Shown here piece by piece: positions 21,557-34,100 of a DNA stretch of 64,000 nt. Position 1 is the first letter of the stretch. The number at the start of each line of letters is the position of its first letter. The DNA lies in contig LLCB01000075.1 of NCBI GenBank assembly GCA_001414345.1, positions 62,001 through 126,000 on the forward strand. Direction: 5' to 3'. This stretch comes from Hymenoscyphus infarciens (taxonomy: Eukaryota; Ascomycota; Leotiomycetes; Helotiales; Helotiaceae). Position numbers and translations under genes: made by a program. The notes beneath the pieces were generated by a model. That model saw nothing but the letters and a program-made list of their open reading frames with translations. It did not search any database and was not told where the DNA came from.

Positions 21557-24500
21557 CTAGTACTCCTTACTCCACTCCATGATCCCCGCCATCCTCGTAC
21601 TAACAATATCATCCACCCCCTCTCCCCCAACCAACCCTCCGTTCACAACAGCCTGTCTCCCACCCCACCGACTCCTCAAGCTAACCCTCTTAGCAACCTC
21701 ATTCGCCTCATTCAAACTAACCAATCTCCTCTTCCTGTCATCACTGGACTTCTGCATCTCCCCATCATACAGCGTACAGATCTCGAAAGTGCGCTTCTTA
21801 CTATCCTCCGGCTCGGGCTCTTGAGTATTCGGGAGGAAAGACGCGGGAGTTCGCAAGAGAATATTGAGGTTTGGATGTTCGGCATTTTGGTTTCGACTAG
21901 TGTATAAGGAAATAGGATCTTTGACGCATGATGCGTGGTAAATTTCTCGGGCCATCTCGAGGGGGGTGCGACCGGTGGAGTTTTCGCGGTAAAGGAGGCT
22001 GGCGTTTTGGGTGAGGAGGAAGCAGGTTATGCTGGTGAGACCATTTTTGATTGCCTTGTTGGTGTTAGTTGACAAAGTCCTCAAACAATGGGAAGGGAAC
22101 CTACAAAATGGAGAGGAAGATCCCCTTCACTGTTGATCATTGTGAGATCTTCACCGTTCGAGTATTTAGCAAGGACTTCGAGAATATCGGGCTTCTTGAA
22201 GTTATTGCCGTTGCGTAGCATCCAATACGCCAATGGGGTTGCGGATTCGGGTTGCGATGTACGCTCTAGTATCATTTCTTTCACGGCTTTCTCGTCGAAG
22301 AGGTCAGTCATGCCTTGGAGATCTGGCCCATTCATTCTGCAATGGTAGAGATTTGCAAGCATGCTATGGAGCATGTTTCTGCCCATTCGATCGCGGTGTC
22401 GTTGGTTTGCTCCCATGGAGATGAGATAGGAAACAACCTTCTTGCGGTTGGTAAGAACAGCGAGCTGAAGTGGTGTATAACCCTTGGAGGACTTCTGCTC
22501 GAGAGTCTCGGGAGCAACAGAAAGAATGTGCTTGATGAGAGCCATATATTTGGCACCATTTTCGGCGTTATCATTTGGGTCCATATCTCTGTTTGGTCGT
22601 GACAGAATGGCACAGTGCAAAAGTAGTTCACCTGAAGGCGTTAGCTTGTTACCTAAATGCTTTTGTACCTTCAACTTACTCTTGGCACTCAAGAAAGTTG
22701 AAACGGTTTGATCAAAGCCTTTTCCAGATTCATGGAGAATTTTGATTCTCTTATCACTCTTGTTCTTGGCCGCAAATTCCTTGTATCGTCGCATGGGTGC
22801 ATCGCTCATGAACCACTCGACCGATTCAATGCTACCTAGAAATGCGGCTTCGAGCAATGGGTTATTATGATATTCCCCAACATGAGCGTGATCACTTGGT
22901 GCCGCTGCCCAATCAGCGCGTTTCTTGCCCCCGACGCTGAGGCCTTGGTAGTATTTGGGCTTGGATTTTTCTTCCACGCCGCTGTTGTGAACAAATTCAT
23001 TGAGTGGAATTCCAACACAAGTTGACTCGATCATTTCCGCGATCATCGCTGTTCGTCCCAATTTGATGGCTAAGTCGAAGACAGAGACATTCATAGAATA
23101 GCACCGTCGGTCATCGGGTTCCAACACAAGAAGTGCTTGCTGCTCAGCGCCAAGCTCAATGATGAGTTTGAGAATTTCCATGTTATTAGTGGTGACAGCA
23201 TGCTCTAAAAGGGTAGATAGGCCTGAATCTTTCACCACAGAATTGTCGAATCGCTTTACTTCGCAAGACCATCCCATCATAGTAGAGGGCATTACTCTGC
23301 TCTTGACAACATTGGAAACTTCGCCGAGGTTATCGACTGTGAATTTATCACTAACCAATTCTGAGAATATCGGAAGAACATTCTCGTCGTCCGAATCCTC
23401 GCAGTCACTATCATCCGTGTTCATCATCCAACGCTGGCGCTGACTTTTATTGTCGTCCTTGTGGTATTGCGCTATGCTGATGGATACAACACTCCTTGCC
23501 AAGTCCAAGTGGCCTCGAAGCACAGCAACCGAAAAAGGACTAAAACCATTAGAGTCCTGAATTGCAATTTGAAGAGGTGTGTTGGCGGGTTCCTTATCCG
23601 ATTCCCATGGTGCAAGTGTCAACGATTTGACTTTGTCTAAATCACCATTCTAGGCTGCCTCGAAAAGTCGGATGTACCCGTTTTTCTTTACATCATTGAT
23701 ATCCGGAACATTGAAAGAAACCGAACTCTGGTAAGGCTTTGGTTTCGCCGGTTCTGGTGGAGAATATGTATATAAATTGCTTGCAAGTTCGTTTGGATTT
23801 TTCGAGATTTCGGGATACATTTCGGCAAAAGGCTCAGCACCAGCGGCAATCAGGGTTCTCTCTGTGCTTTCCAACTCTTTGATCACCTTGCCGATTGCTG
23901 CCTTTTTCTGCGCCTCCCCTTCTGGAATTTCCTTCTCTTCCATGCTCTTCTCGTAGTTTTTCCAGTCATTTTGATTGACTGCTTGATATGCTTGGAAATC
24001 CTTGACCACAGACCAATATTTATAACTCCCTTCAGTGAGACCTTGAGTGTAATGTGCCTCGTCTTTGAGTGTCTCGGGTCGACTGTGGGAAGATGCGGAA
24101 GACAAGCCGTAGTTTCGGAGTTCTTTGAGCTTCTTCTGAATAAGGTCTAGAAGTGCATCACCCCAACGGGAACCATTAAAGTATGCATATTTGGATTGTC
24201 GTAAAACGAAGTCGTAGGCAGAGGGATCCAGTGTAGCTGGGTCTGCCCCCTTGGCCACTAGCATATCGACGGTGGTTCCTGAAGCTACATTTGCTGCAGC
24301 TATAACGGGTTGAGTCATTTGCGTACGAAATGCTATCATGTTGTTTTCAGAAGTGTTATTTCGGGACCACGGGTTCTTTCCCAAGTATACTTTGATCCAA
24401 TCGTCGAAAGATATTTCGGGCTTAGCCCCAATGCTGAGTAAATCTGAGACCATTTCACTATACCCATTCTCTACAGCAGTCAAAAGTGGAGTTACAAAAC

Positions 24501-27229
24501 TGTTGTAATTCGCAAAGCCAATGTTGTTAACAACACTGAGAGCTGCTGGTTTGTCGTCTTCAAGAAGAATCTTTAAGAGGTCGCTTTCTCTCTCGGAAAC
24601 GAGATAGTGGAAAGCAGAAATCTGGTTCATGTCGCCCTGAGCCGATGATGCTCCAAGCCGAAGGAGGAGCTTTACAACCTTTTTCGCGTCGTCCCTGGGA
24701 AGGAAAATAGCAAGAATAATTGTCATAATGGCACCACGTGCGCTCTTCGAATCCAGGTCGATAAGCTTAACAGGAAGCAAGACGTCTGAGCCGTATTCGG
24801 ATACGAGGAGCTCGATAATGTCCAAATGTCCGTTGATAATTGCACAATGAAGCGGAGACACTGCTACATGTCAGCACTACCTTCAACGTGAGAAGTAACA
24901 GATAGTCCCTAAGAACAACTCAAGGTCCAAGAAGTGAAGACAAGAAAAATGCTGCTTACAGTTATAGTCCCACGCAATGACGTCGACTTCATAGATGTCC
25001 GGTTCCTCAGTCGATTCTTCAGCGCCATCCTGAGTTCATTAGTACAGGTCCGTATCATGGTAACGGCTAGCTCGATTGAATATTCCTTACCTCGATTTCT
25101 TTATTGGTTGAGACTTTCACGAAAGAACCCATGGTCATGGAATCTGAATTCTCGCTATCCAGGGTGATTTCTGAAGCCGAGCTTTCATCGTCTGTATCGT
25201 CGACTTTATCCGTGGATCCAGTTTCATTGTCGGTTCCAGTCTTCCCCAAGGCTTTGCATGCGGCCCTCTTTGCTTCGAAACGAGCCTCTTTCTTTTCGTC
25301 CTCCTGCTCCTCATTCTCCAAGCTCTTGTCCATCAATGCTTTGACCATTTCGGCATTTCCACGAGCAGCGGCGATGTGTAGAGCGGTTCTGCCATCTTGA
25401 AGTCTTGCAATAATTCTCGCATCGTGGTCTATCAAGAGCTTTACAATTTCCGGGGTTGAGGTCATGGTAGCTAAGTGGAGAGGAGTGCGTCCAACAAAAT
25501 CTCTTCGATTGACCTAAACTGTTAGTTGCGATTAGACAACGGGTCAGGAGGAACTTACGTCGACATCTTCTTGTTGAAGCCAATCCTGAACATGTTCAAT
25601 ATCATGGTCCACGATAGCTTGGCAGAGCCGGGCGGTGTCCCCGACATAAGCCATCGTAGTCCATTCCTCGTCCGTAATCGGGTTAAAACTTCCAATGGCT
25701 TGACGGCCGGGGTCATCTTTCATGAATTCAAGCGCTCCAGACACGTTGGTTTTGCCTTCCTCCTCAGCAACCTCAATTTCCTCGTCAGTCTTGGGAACCG
25801 GGCAATATCCACAACAATCTTGAAGGATGTCTTCTGCAGTACCAGATGTACCAGAGAAAAAACAAGGATGTCTATGTAAATAGACCTCCCTATCTTTCGG
25901 CTGATTCCACTCGGCGTTAAGGAGCAAGTCCTTTGCATAAAGAAGTCGAGTGATTCGGGCAGCACCATACTTCGGGCCATATGGAACAGTCATGGAGTGA
26001 TAGGAAGAGACATCTTCTTGCTCAATCCAATCAGAGACCTCATCTTCTGCTTGATCCTTGAGATTGCCACTGTTATTGAACAGATTACGCCAACGGCTGA
26101 GAGCGGGTCTACCGCGCTCCTCTCTGCGTTGTGCCATGTAAGAATCACGGTCAGATGCCTTGGGGAGCTTCTCAAGAATCAAAAGTCGGGCGAGTCCTTG
26201 GGTACGGCCGAAGGAGCGCTCGAAGATGGTGGGGTCAATTCGGTCTCGATCCAAAATAGGCCAATTGACCTCAAACCCTCGATGGCTGTACTTGGCAAGT
26301 CGATTTTCGTAGGAAGGCGATCGACGACTAAGATCAATGGTATTGCATTGGGTCATGAAAGCAGCTATGGCTCTGGGGGCAGAGTAGACTTGCTTTCCGT
26401 CGTATGCCACACATGCACCTATGGCAAGAGTTAGTTTGTTTCTCCGACGCTCTTCATGTTACTTACAGTCCACATCAAACCCGGTGATGATCTGAGAAAC
26501 CGAATCATACAATCGAAGCACTATCTGAATATGACGAGTAGGAAACTGGCTGGCGATGGTGATTGCATTCTTTGTGCGAATTGTAGTAACTTCATGGAGA
26601 ATGCTATCCTTGACTCGTTGCTCAATCTGTTTGATCTTCTCGAGGGCTTGTTCCTCGTTCATGCCGTACAAGAAGAGATCAACATCACTGGCTGGTGCGA
26701 GATTTTCGTGGTAGTATTGTCGCATGCTTCGCTTGGAACCCGCCCACTTCTCCGGAACTGGAAGTAAAGCAGTCGTGACGGAGCTTCCAGCAGCTACCAC
26801 ATAGTCCCAATCGAGGTCAATCAAGGACGATTCGGAAAATAGATTGAAGTTTTTCTGGAATTCCTTGAAGCTAGATACCACGGCCGGAGAGCCGGACTTC
26901 TTGCGTTCCTCGTCCTTTAGCGGCATGATGAAGTGTGATCTCTCCTCGTCGGATTCGGTCTCCAAGGATCGAGCCCGGACAGTGACCTCCTTCTCGTGGC
27001 CATCGAAGATTGGAACGAGATTGACGTTTGGGACGCTGACGGCTTCATGGGTCGGCTCCTGGGCGTAAACCTTTCGAAGCTCCGACTCGAAGGCCTTGTA
27101 TGGTTCGAGGAGCCCTGCCAAGGGGGTGCCTGGGTATTTGGAGATATACGGGATGAAGTCTTTGACGGATTCTGTTGGAAGTTTGGGGATTTGGAACTCG
27201 ACAGGTTCCTGAGAAACAGGAGAGGCCAT
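21557..27229 (-). CDS. Large ankyrin-repeat protein, with one in-frame TAG
   Basis: Exons on the minus strand: 27229-26467, 26418-25559, 25513-25091, 25029-24960, 24860-22105, 22054-21557. All introns are GT-AG, 45-99 bp, and keep frame, giving 1,790 codons. ATG 27229 opens MASPVSQEPVEFQIPKLP. Exon 1 holds a conserved domain with VVAAGSSVTTALLPVP and SDVDLFLYGM, continuing to GFDVDCACVAYDGKQVY and SYENRLAKYSHRGFEV. Ankyrin repeats start at GRTPLHLATMTSTPEIVKLL and recur, e.g. TPLQLAVLTNRKKVVSYLIS. Codon 1109 is TAG (plus 23650-23652), in RLFEAA-stop-NGDLDKVKSL, with strong coding on both sides. Either it is a point nonsense mutation (CAG or TGG to TAG), or a 42-bp in-frame GTAAAG...CCTAG segment (23650-23691) is spliced out. 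Family members occur widely in ascomycetes; exact function unknown. Confidence 0.8.
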
Positions 27230-29339
27230 GCTGAGCCAAGGAATGCCGAAATTACTAGAGATTAAGAACTTTGGGATATATGGATATACGGAGACGGAGT
27301 AGCGGACGGGAGTAGAGGAAAACAGAGATTTGGAAGAAACGGGTATAGAGATCTGGTCGACAATTGACAATCCCTCACTTGAGGGATGAATTGGAGATTG
27401 ATATTGAAAAGGAGAGGGAGATGGCCTCCTTTTGAGGTTCTTGGTAGCGCGATTTGGATGTTGATCGCGTCTCCAACCTGGAACACGAAGATGACCCGTC
27501 GCCACGTGAGCAATTTTTAGGCAGTCACCAACTTGTTGCCTGAGATGTCAGGGTTTAGATCTCCCCATCCCCATGGTGCCAAAAATAGACGGCTGCCTCT
27601 CGACACCCTTCAGTTGCGACAAATCGACTTTTGAAGATGCCTGAAAAGTATCATGAACCAGGAGATTGATACGATGCGAAATGTAAGAGAAATGCAAGGA
27701 CTCACAGCTCACCAGCTTCTAGCTCCTCACCTCACCTCTCGAATTCGCCACAAACCCCTCTCGTCTCCCCCCTACTAGTATACTCCTTGCTATCGCCTCA
27801 TTTCGACTGCGGATCTTCGACTTCGTGCGAATAACGATGAGCCATAGCCAGATGCACGAAGCTTCGAGATGATCAGATCGTGCCATCGCCTCTAGGCAAT
27901 TACCGGCCATTGAGTGCGGTTGGAGGTAGTGGTATTGGTCGCAGATTGGCCTTTTCTTCGTACGCGAATGCAGCGACATCAGATACGGATTCATCATGGC
28001 ATAGCACTAAATGCTCCCATCGACGATTGAGAAGCAGGCAGTTTCAACAGAAGCAGACAAGTGGCAGATTGCAAACGTGTGGGTGTTGCTGTAGTTGAGA
28101 CAACGAAGGAAGGAGACTGCGGAGGTTGGGGATTTGGCAGTTTCCAGAAGCCTGTGTTGCCTACTGCACAGTTGTTTCTTTTTCCATTCCAGGTCTACGA
28201 GACGGACTGCGATGTTCGTGTCCCTTTTTGTGTCAACGCATGGAAATTACCAGAAAGCTTATTATTCCAGCGTTTTGGGATAATTGAAGTGATTTTCCAA
28301 GTCCCTTCTGTGCGCGAAGTTCTACCCTTTAATAATCCTTGCACCCCGGTTTATACCGTCTCATTCTTAATTTGGGCCCAATATATTTAGTATTCGAAAT
28401 TACAAACACCCCTTGCTTGTCTGATTTGCGAAATCATTCGTATCAATCTTCCTTATACTAAGCATCGGACAGTATCTTGCATAAACATCTTGCAAAAATA
28501 TCTTGTAAGAAAGTCGAGCTGTTTGTACGTTATTTCCCGAGTCTTCTTCTTTTTTCCAGCAGTCACATTCCAACTACTCAAAGTGACTCGAAAATATCTT
28601 TTATCTTCTGATTTCATTGTTAAGACGCAGACCATTGTTCTCGGGCACAGTTCTGCCTTATTTTCAGACTAATTTCGGGCTATTATTCGAGAACGGTTAG
28701 GAGAATTCAAAGAGGAATTTCGTAATTCTCCTAAACTAACATGGTTCCTTGCCTAAGACTGCCTCGGACAAATATAAGCGTACCCGTACAAATCTTAGTC
28801 GAGAAAACGATGAAGAGAAATGGCCAAGTCTCGTAAGAGTAGTGTTGCTAGGATAGAAGCGCTTGTTTAGATGGAAATAACTTGCTCGGTGATTCAGTGA
28901 ATGGAGCTTCATTGTCTCTGTCGCCGAAATTAAGCGTCTTCACCGCCACGTTCTAGTCGTATATAGACATCCTTGACCTACTCTAGAAGTTTCTATTGAA
29001 TCCTATAGGTGGCTTGTTACCATGAAACTGGGAATGTTTCCATCCTATCTCATATACCTAGCTAACAAGTGTACGGGTTTGGAAAGGAAGCACAAATTGT
29101 AGCTTTGAATTCACTAAGAGCTTGACTGTTATTCAAGCAACTCGGTTGCCACAGCCACAAACTAGCGTCAAGTACACGTCTATATAATCTCGTTCTAGCT
29201 TCCCTTCCCTCTCCCAAAAATTTTAACATCTCCATCTCACGTACAAACTTGTCCAGACATTCAACAATCGTCTTTACAAACCAACTCTTCTTCCCCCAAC
29301 ACTCGCTTAGTACTCTCAACAAACATCTCAACCTTCAAG
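27230..29339. other. Divergent intergenic region, about 2.1 kb
   Basis: It holds the promoters of the ankyrin gene (-) and the CFEM gene (+). The minus-strand frame extends upstream of 27229 but is leader-like. No further gene is supported. Several short open frames here lack any family resemblance. Confidence 0.4.
29181..29187 (+). promoter_or_regulatory. Probable TATA box of the CFEM gene
   Basis: TATATAA lies about 150 bp upstream of the CFEM ATG, followed by a long pyrimidine-rich leader that ends in CAAG directly before the start codon, as in strongly expressed filamentous-fungal genes. Assignment is by motif and position only. Confidence 0.45.
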
Positions 29340-30098
29340 ATGAAGACCACATACTTTGCCGTCGCTCTCTCGGCTCTTGCTACTCTTGTCGCAGGCCAAA
29401 TCCCAGCTTGTGCTACCAAGTGCATCGGTGACGCTGTTACATCCTCGACTTCTTGTGGTGGCACTGATTTGGTTTGTCAATGTCAACCTGATAACCAAAG
29501 CAAGATTCAAGGCGCTGCCACTGGATGCGTTCTCGCTGCTTGTGGTTCTCAGGCTGTTGGTAAGTTCTTGTCATCTCTAATATCCAAAACGGTTTGCTGA
29601 CTTGTAATTAGAGGTCCTCACTGCTGCTCAAGCTGCTTGCAAGGCTGTTCTCGCCTCTGCACCAGCTGGTAGCTCTGTCCCGGCTACTTCATCCACACCA
29701 GCCTCATCTACCCCGCCATCTTCGGCTCCAGCATCTAGCTCGGCTCAACCAAGTAAGTCATCGATCGTCTCCATGAACACAGCTCTCATCTCTCCTTACC
29801 CCTCAACCAACCATAAGTACGTAACCCCAGCTAACATCCCAACCCAGCATCCGCCCCCCCTTCCTCCTCCGCGGCTCCAACTTCATCTCAACCAGGCTCC
29901 CTCTCATCGGCTTCGGCTTCGGCCAGCTCAAGCGTCATGGCAAGCCATACCTCCTCTGGCGGATACGGTGGAAACGGTACTACTCCTACTTCCAGCTCCC
30001 CACCTTCCCAAGTTCCTACTACTGGTATTGCTGGAAAGGTTGCTGTTGGTGCTAGTGGTCTTTTTGCGGCTGGTTTTGCTGCTTTGGCTGCTTTGTAA
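29340..30098 (+). CDS. CFEM-domain, GPI-anchored cell-wall protein
   Basis: Exons 29340-29559, 29612-29752 and 29848-30098, introns 52 and 95 bp (GTAAGT...TTAG; GTAAGT...CCAG); 203 aa. A signal peptide covers about residues 1-19 (MKTTYFAVALSALATLVAG). The CFEM domain has the expected eight cysteines (IPACATKC, TSC, LVCQC, ATGCVLAAC, AACKAVL). A Ser/Thr/Pro/Ala-rich stalk follows, then a hydrophobic C-terminus (GLFAAGFAALAAL) suited to GPI attachment. CFEM proteins are secreted or wall-bound; some bind haem through an Asp before the fourth Cys, and a TDLVC segment is present here. Roles in iron acquisition, surface properties or host contact are known for the family; which applies here cannot be told. 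Confidence 0.92.
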
Positions 30099-31161
30099 GG
30101 GCTTTACGTGGGGTTTTTGATTTCTTCTTGTATGCTCTTGTCTTTTGACCGGGCTCAAGGGAAAGGAAATTAAAAAAATGGTGAATTTATGGCTGGGTTT
30201 CTATAGAGGAATGGGAAATTGATGGGATGAATGATGAATGAATGGATAGGTGATGTGGCTCTTGTCTTCTTACATGCATACTTGGTGGTTATTTCCGGGT
30301 AGATCTACCTTTTCTTGGTGGATGTACTCTTTTAGTAGTATCTTACTTTGGCTGCTTTTCTGTGAGCCCTTCTTTTGGGTTTGCAGATTGATGGCCCGGT
30401 GGGACTATGAGGATGATAATGATACTTAGCTGATAGCTAAATAAAAAGTATGTGTGTGCAATATTTGGTGCTCACGTGAGTTTTGTGTGAAGTATTTAGG
30501 ACGTGGTGTTTGTGCTTCAGCTTTGGATATTGCTCTCCTTCGGGCCTAGACTACGAAGTTGTACGAAACAGTCTAGGGCAATTGTGAATAATACTCGAGA
30601 GGTTTGGGATTATGAAAGATAGATCACGAGGTGGTTTAGACAATTGAGAAGCTCGATTGTTTACAATAGTCTTTGAACTTCTTGCTTTGATTGTTCGAGA
30701 GTATTTCGAGGAACCAGACAGTAAGAGAATGACGGCGTCTTTTCACTTGTATTTAAAGTACCCTGGCTAAAGTAAAGCTAAGACCTTATGCTGAATACTA
30801 CTCATACAACAGAAACAGACGACACTCCTCCATCTCCACCTCAAAGATCTTCCATCCCACATCAGATAACCTCATACGACTACTCTTTACTCTCGGGTTT
30901 CTTTCTTCGTCCTAACACTACTTTCACTGCTGCTTTTACCTTTATCTTAGACTGTATTATGCGCCGATTTGTCATCTTAGCTCGATATCTTTACCAAAAA
31001 CCTCCTTTTGGGATTGATCTCTTTCCCTTACTTACCACCTCTATTATATCTAATAGGAAGGCATTTTATTATAAAACTATTATCCTAGATGGTTTGGCTA
31101 ATCACGCTTCTAGGAAGGCAATCGAGCCTCATCGAACTTTCAAACAGCCTTCAAATACAAA
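30099..31161. other. Intergenic, about 1.1 kb
   Basis: 3' flank of the CFEM gene and upstream region of the coiled-coil pseudogene. An open frame at 30788-31180 overlaps the pseudogene start in another frame and looks like leader sequence (TTAAAG, pyrimidine-rich). No gene is supported. Confidence 0.4.
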
Positions 31162-34100
31162 ATGGCACCCCTGTCTATAGAACATCTAGAGAGTGGAGTT
31201 CGTAAAGCAGTAGCTGCTAGAGTTAAACTCGATGACGAGCGCTCAGCAATCGCCTAATGTTTTAAGGAATAGAATTCGATCATTGACAAGCAACTCGATG
31301 TTGTTAACAAAATCGAAGTTACTGCTAAACATGAACTTGAGAGTGCTGCTGTTAACAAGAGTAAAATTAGCTCTCTAGAAACAATATATCTGGAGACCGA
31401 AAACCGGATTACCAAGGAGCAAACTAATTATAACAAGCGACTTGTCTAATGGTTAATCGACATTAAGAAAAATGAACAAGAAATGAAGAACGCCAAAAAT
31501 ATACTAGAAGAATAACGTGCGAATAATAACGAAAAGAAACTGATTTATAAAAGAGCTACCCTATCTAATATTCAGTCTAATATTCTAGCAACTCGAGTAT
31601 CCCTTGGGAGCTCTCGAGAATAGTTGAAGAGAAGTGAGGAGGAATACGCTAAAATGAAATCGGCAGCGGCGGAAATCGGTCCTTGGCGGTTAGAGAGAGA
31701 CCGCGTAATTTCAGAATAGCACTCTCGCTAGAAGAAAGAACTTCCTTAGCTAGGACTCGAAGATCGATACAAAAGAATCCAAACTGACCTTAACCGTGCC
31801 AAAACCCGAATTCCTCAATTAGAAACTGAACGTAAAAGCACCAAGGCCTAGCTTAGAATATAGAAAGAGACGAAAACAAACAGCAACAGTCTATACGAAG
31901 GAAAAGGTAAAGAACACTGAACACCTATCAGTGTGGTCGATAGTATTATCGTGATAAAATACTATAGTATTTTAGATTAATATATTATCATAATATCCTA
32001 GTAGTACGTATCTAAATACGCTATAATACTATTGTAATATTATAATATTATATAGTATATCTTTTAATAACTCGTAAGCGCTAAAACCCACTTTTTCTTA
32101 AAATAAGGTTATTTACACTTTTTTATATACTCTTTTATTACTTTAAAACTATATAATAATAATAATAGATATTAATAAAATAATTAGTAGGAGTTGTTTA
32201 TTATATACTAAATAGCCTAAACCGAGCGTATTAGAGGATTTTATAAGAAGCTAGTAGTTTAATTAAGTATATAGCTAAAAGTCGCTTTTTAATATATAAA
32301 TTAATAGATATTTAAGGTATATATTATATATATACTATACTAAGACCTAGGTCTTAGCATACCTTACTAAATATTTTATATAAAGATTATAGTATATAAT
32401 TAATCATAATACTTTAAATTTAATAGGAAGTTTAGTAATAACTAATTAGTATTTAATTAAATTTTTAGCGTTTAGAGCTTCTTTTTAGAAGACGTGGTTA
32501 TTAAGAACGACTAACTTACTAGATATAACGTTTTCGAAATAATTAGCCTAGTAATAGCACTCTAATAACTAAGCCTCCTTATAACTCTTTATTTAATAAT
32601 AAATTAATAGTATATTATAAAATTCTTTAGATAAAGGGAAATAACTATCTAAGTACTTAAAATATAAGAATAAATATATACTACTAGAAAAAATAATAAA
32701 AATAAGTTTAGTTTATAGACCTCTTAAAACTTAAACTAAAACTAGATCTACTATTTATCTTATAAGTAAAAGTACTCTTATCTAAGCTATTCTAAAACAC
32801 GTCCTATACGTTAAACACCTCCTTCTTACTCTAGAATTAGCTAATAAGATTAAAGAATATAATCTTATACTAAGACTTTAAATATTCGAGTATCTTTATA
32901 GTATATACCTTAAGGTAATTATATTAATCTATAACTACTAATTTAGCTAAAGACTTGAGACGTTCTACTAAGGTACTTAAATATAGAATAGAAAGTATAT
33001 CTATTACTATCTTATAAAGATTAGAATAGGCCTTCTTTTAAATAGGTTAAAGCTACTATTCGATTATACTTTTACCTATATCTTAAGATAGAAGAGTATA
33101 ATATTAAGCGTACTTATTACTTATAAAGGAGAGAAGCCTAGGTTAAAGCGTATTAGCTAAAAGGTTAAAGTAAAAAGAGGTAAAGTTAAAACAAGGGTTA
33201 AAGCTTACCTCTTACTCCTCTTTTAGAATAAAAACTAGGTAAATAAATTAGGTGCTTAGGCAGATACTAGAGAGTAATAAAGTAAGCTAAACGACGTAAT
33301 CCGAGGGTTAATATTAGTATTATTTATATAGCTAGATACTACCTTAGAGTAATAATCGTTATTCTATAGTTTTTCTACTATAGCCTAAGCAGAGGCTATC
33401 TAGCTAGGTTCCTAGGCCTTTTCTAAGTACTCCTACTTATAAGCTAAGTAGAGTACTACTATAGTAGTATATACTAGTAATCTCCTAGTTAAATTATAGT
33501 ATTTAGAGATCTTTTCCTATCTTAAAATATTATTAGTAAAGTAAAAGAGAAAGAGAAGAGAATATTATTTACCTTTTTAAAGTAAGAATAGTATAGCTAG
33601 ATTGTTAATATACTTCTTTTAGGCCTCTTTAAAAAGAGAGAGAATAAAGTCTATTATTAGAATCCTTTTATTAAGAGTTCTAGACATACTCTTAAGCGCT
33701 AATAAAGAGTGCTTAAGAGAGCTAAAAAAGAGCCTTATCTAATTAAATTAGTAAGAGATTAAGAAGTAAAAGTAGTACTATATTTACTAAACCGAGTTTA
33801 AACTAATTATAAGTAGTAATCGTATTATTAAGGTTAAACTTATATATATTCTAAAAGTGCTTAATCTTAAGCCTTAAAGTAATCGCTCTTTAAATACTCT
33901 TATACTAGGATATCTAATATGTTTTATTAGCTTAGGATATAGTAAGGCCTTTAGTTAACTTCTTAAATTCGTTATATAATACTATACTTATATATATCTT
34001 TTGTATAAAGTTAAAGAAGTATTTAAAGGTATTATAAACTTTAAACCTCTATAAAGGGTCTTAGGAGTAGGTGTCTTCTAATTAGTTTATCTTAAGTTTA

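Noticed and set aside
30788..31180. 130-codon open frame
   Set aside because: It runs into the ATG of the coiled-coil pseudogene in another frame and looks like pyrimidine-rich leader.
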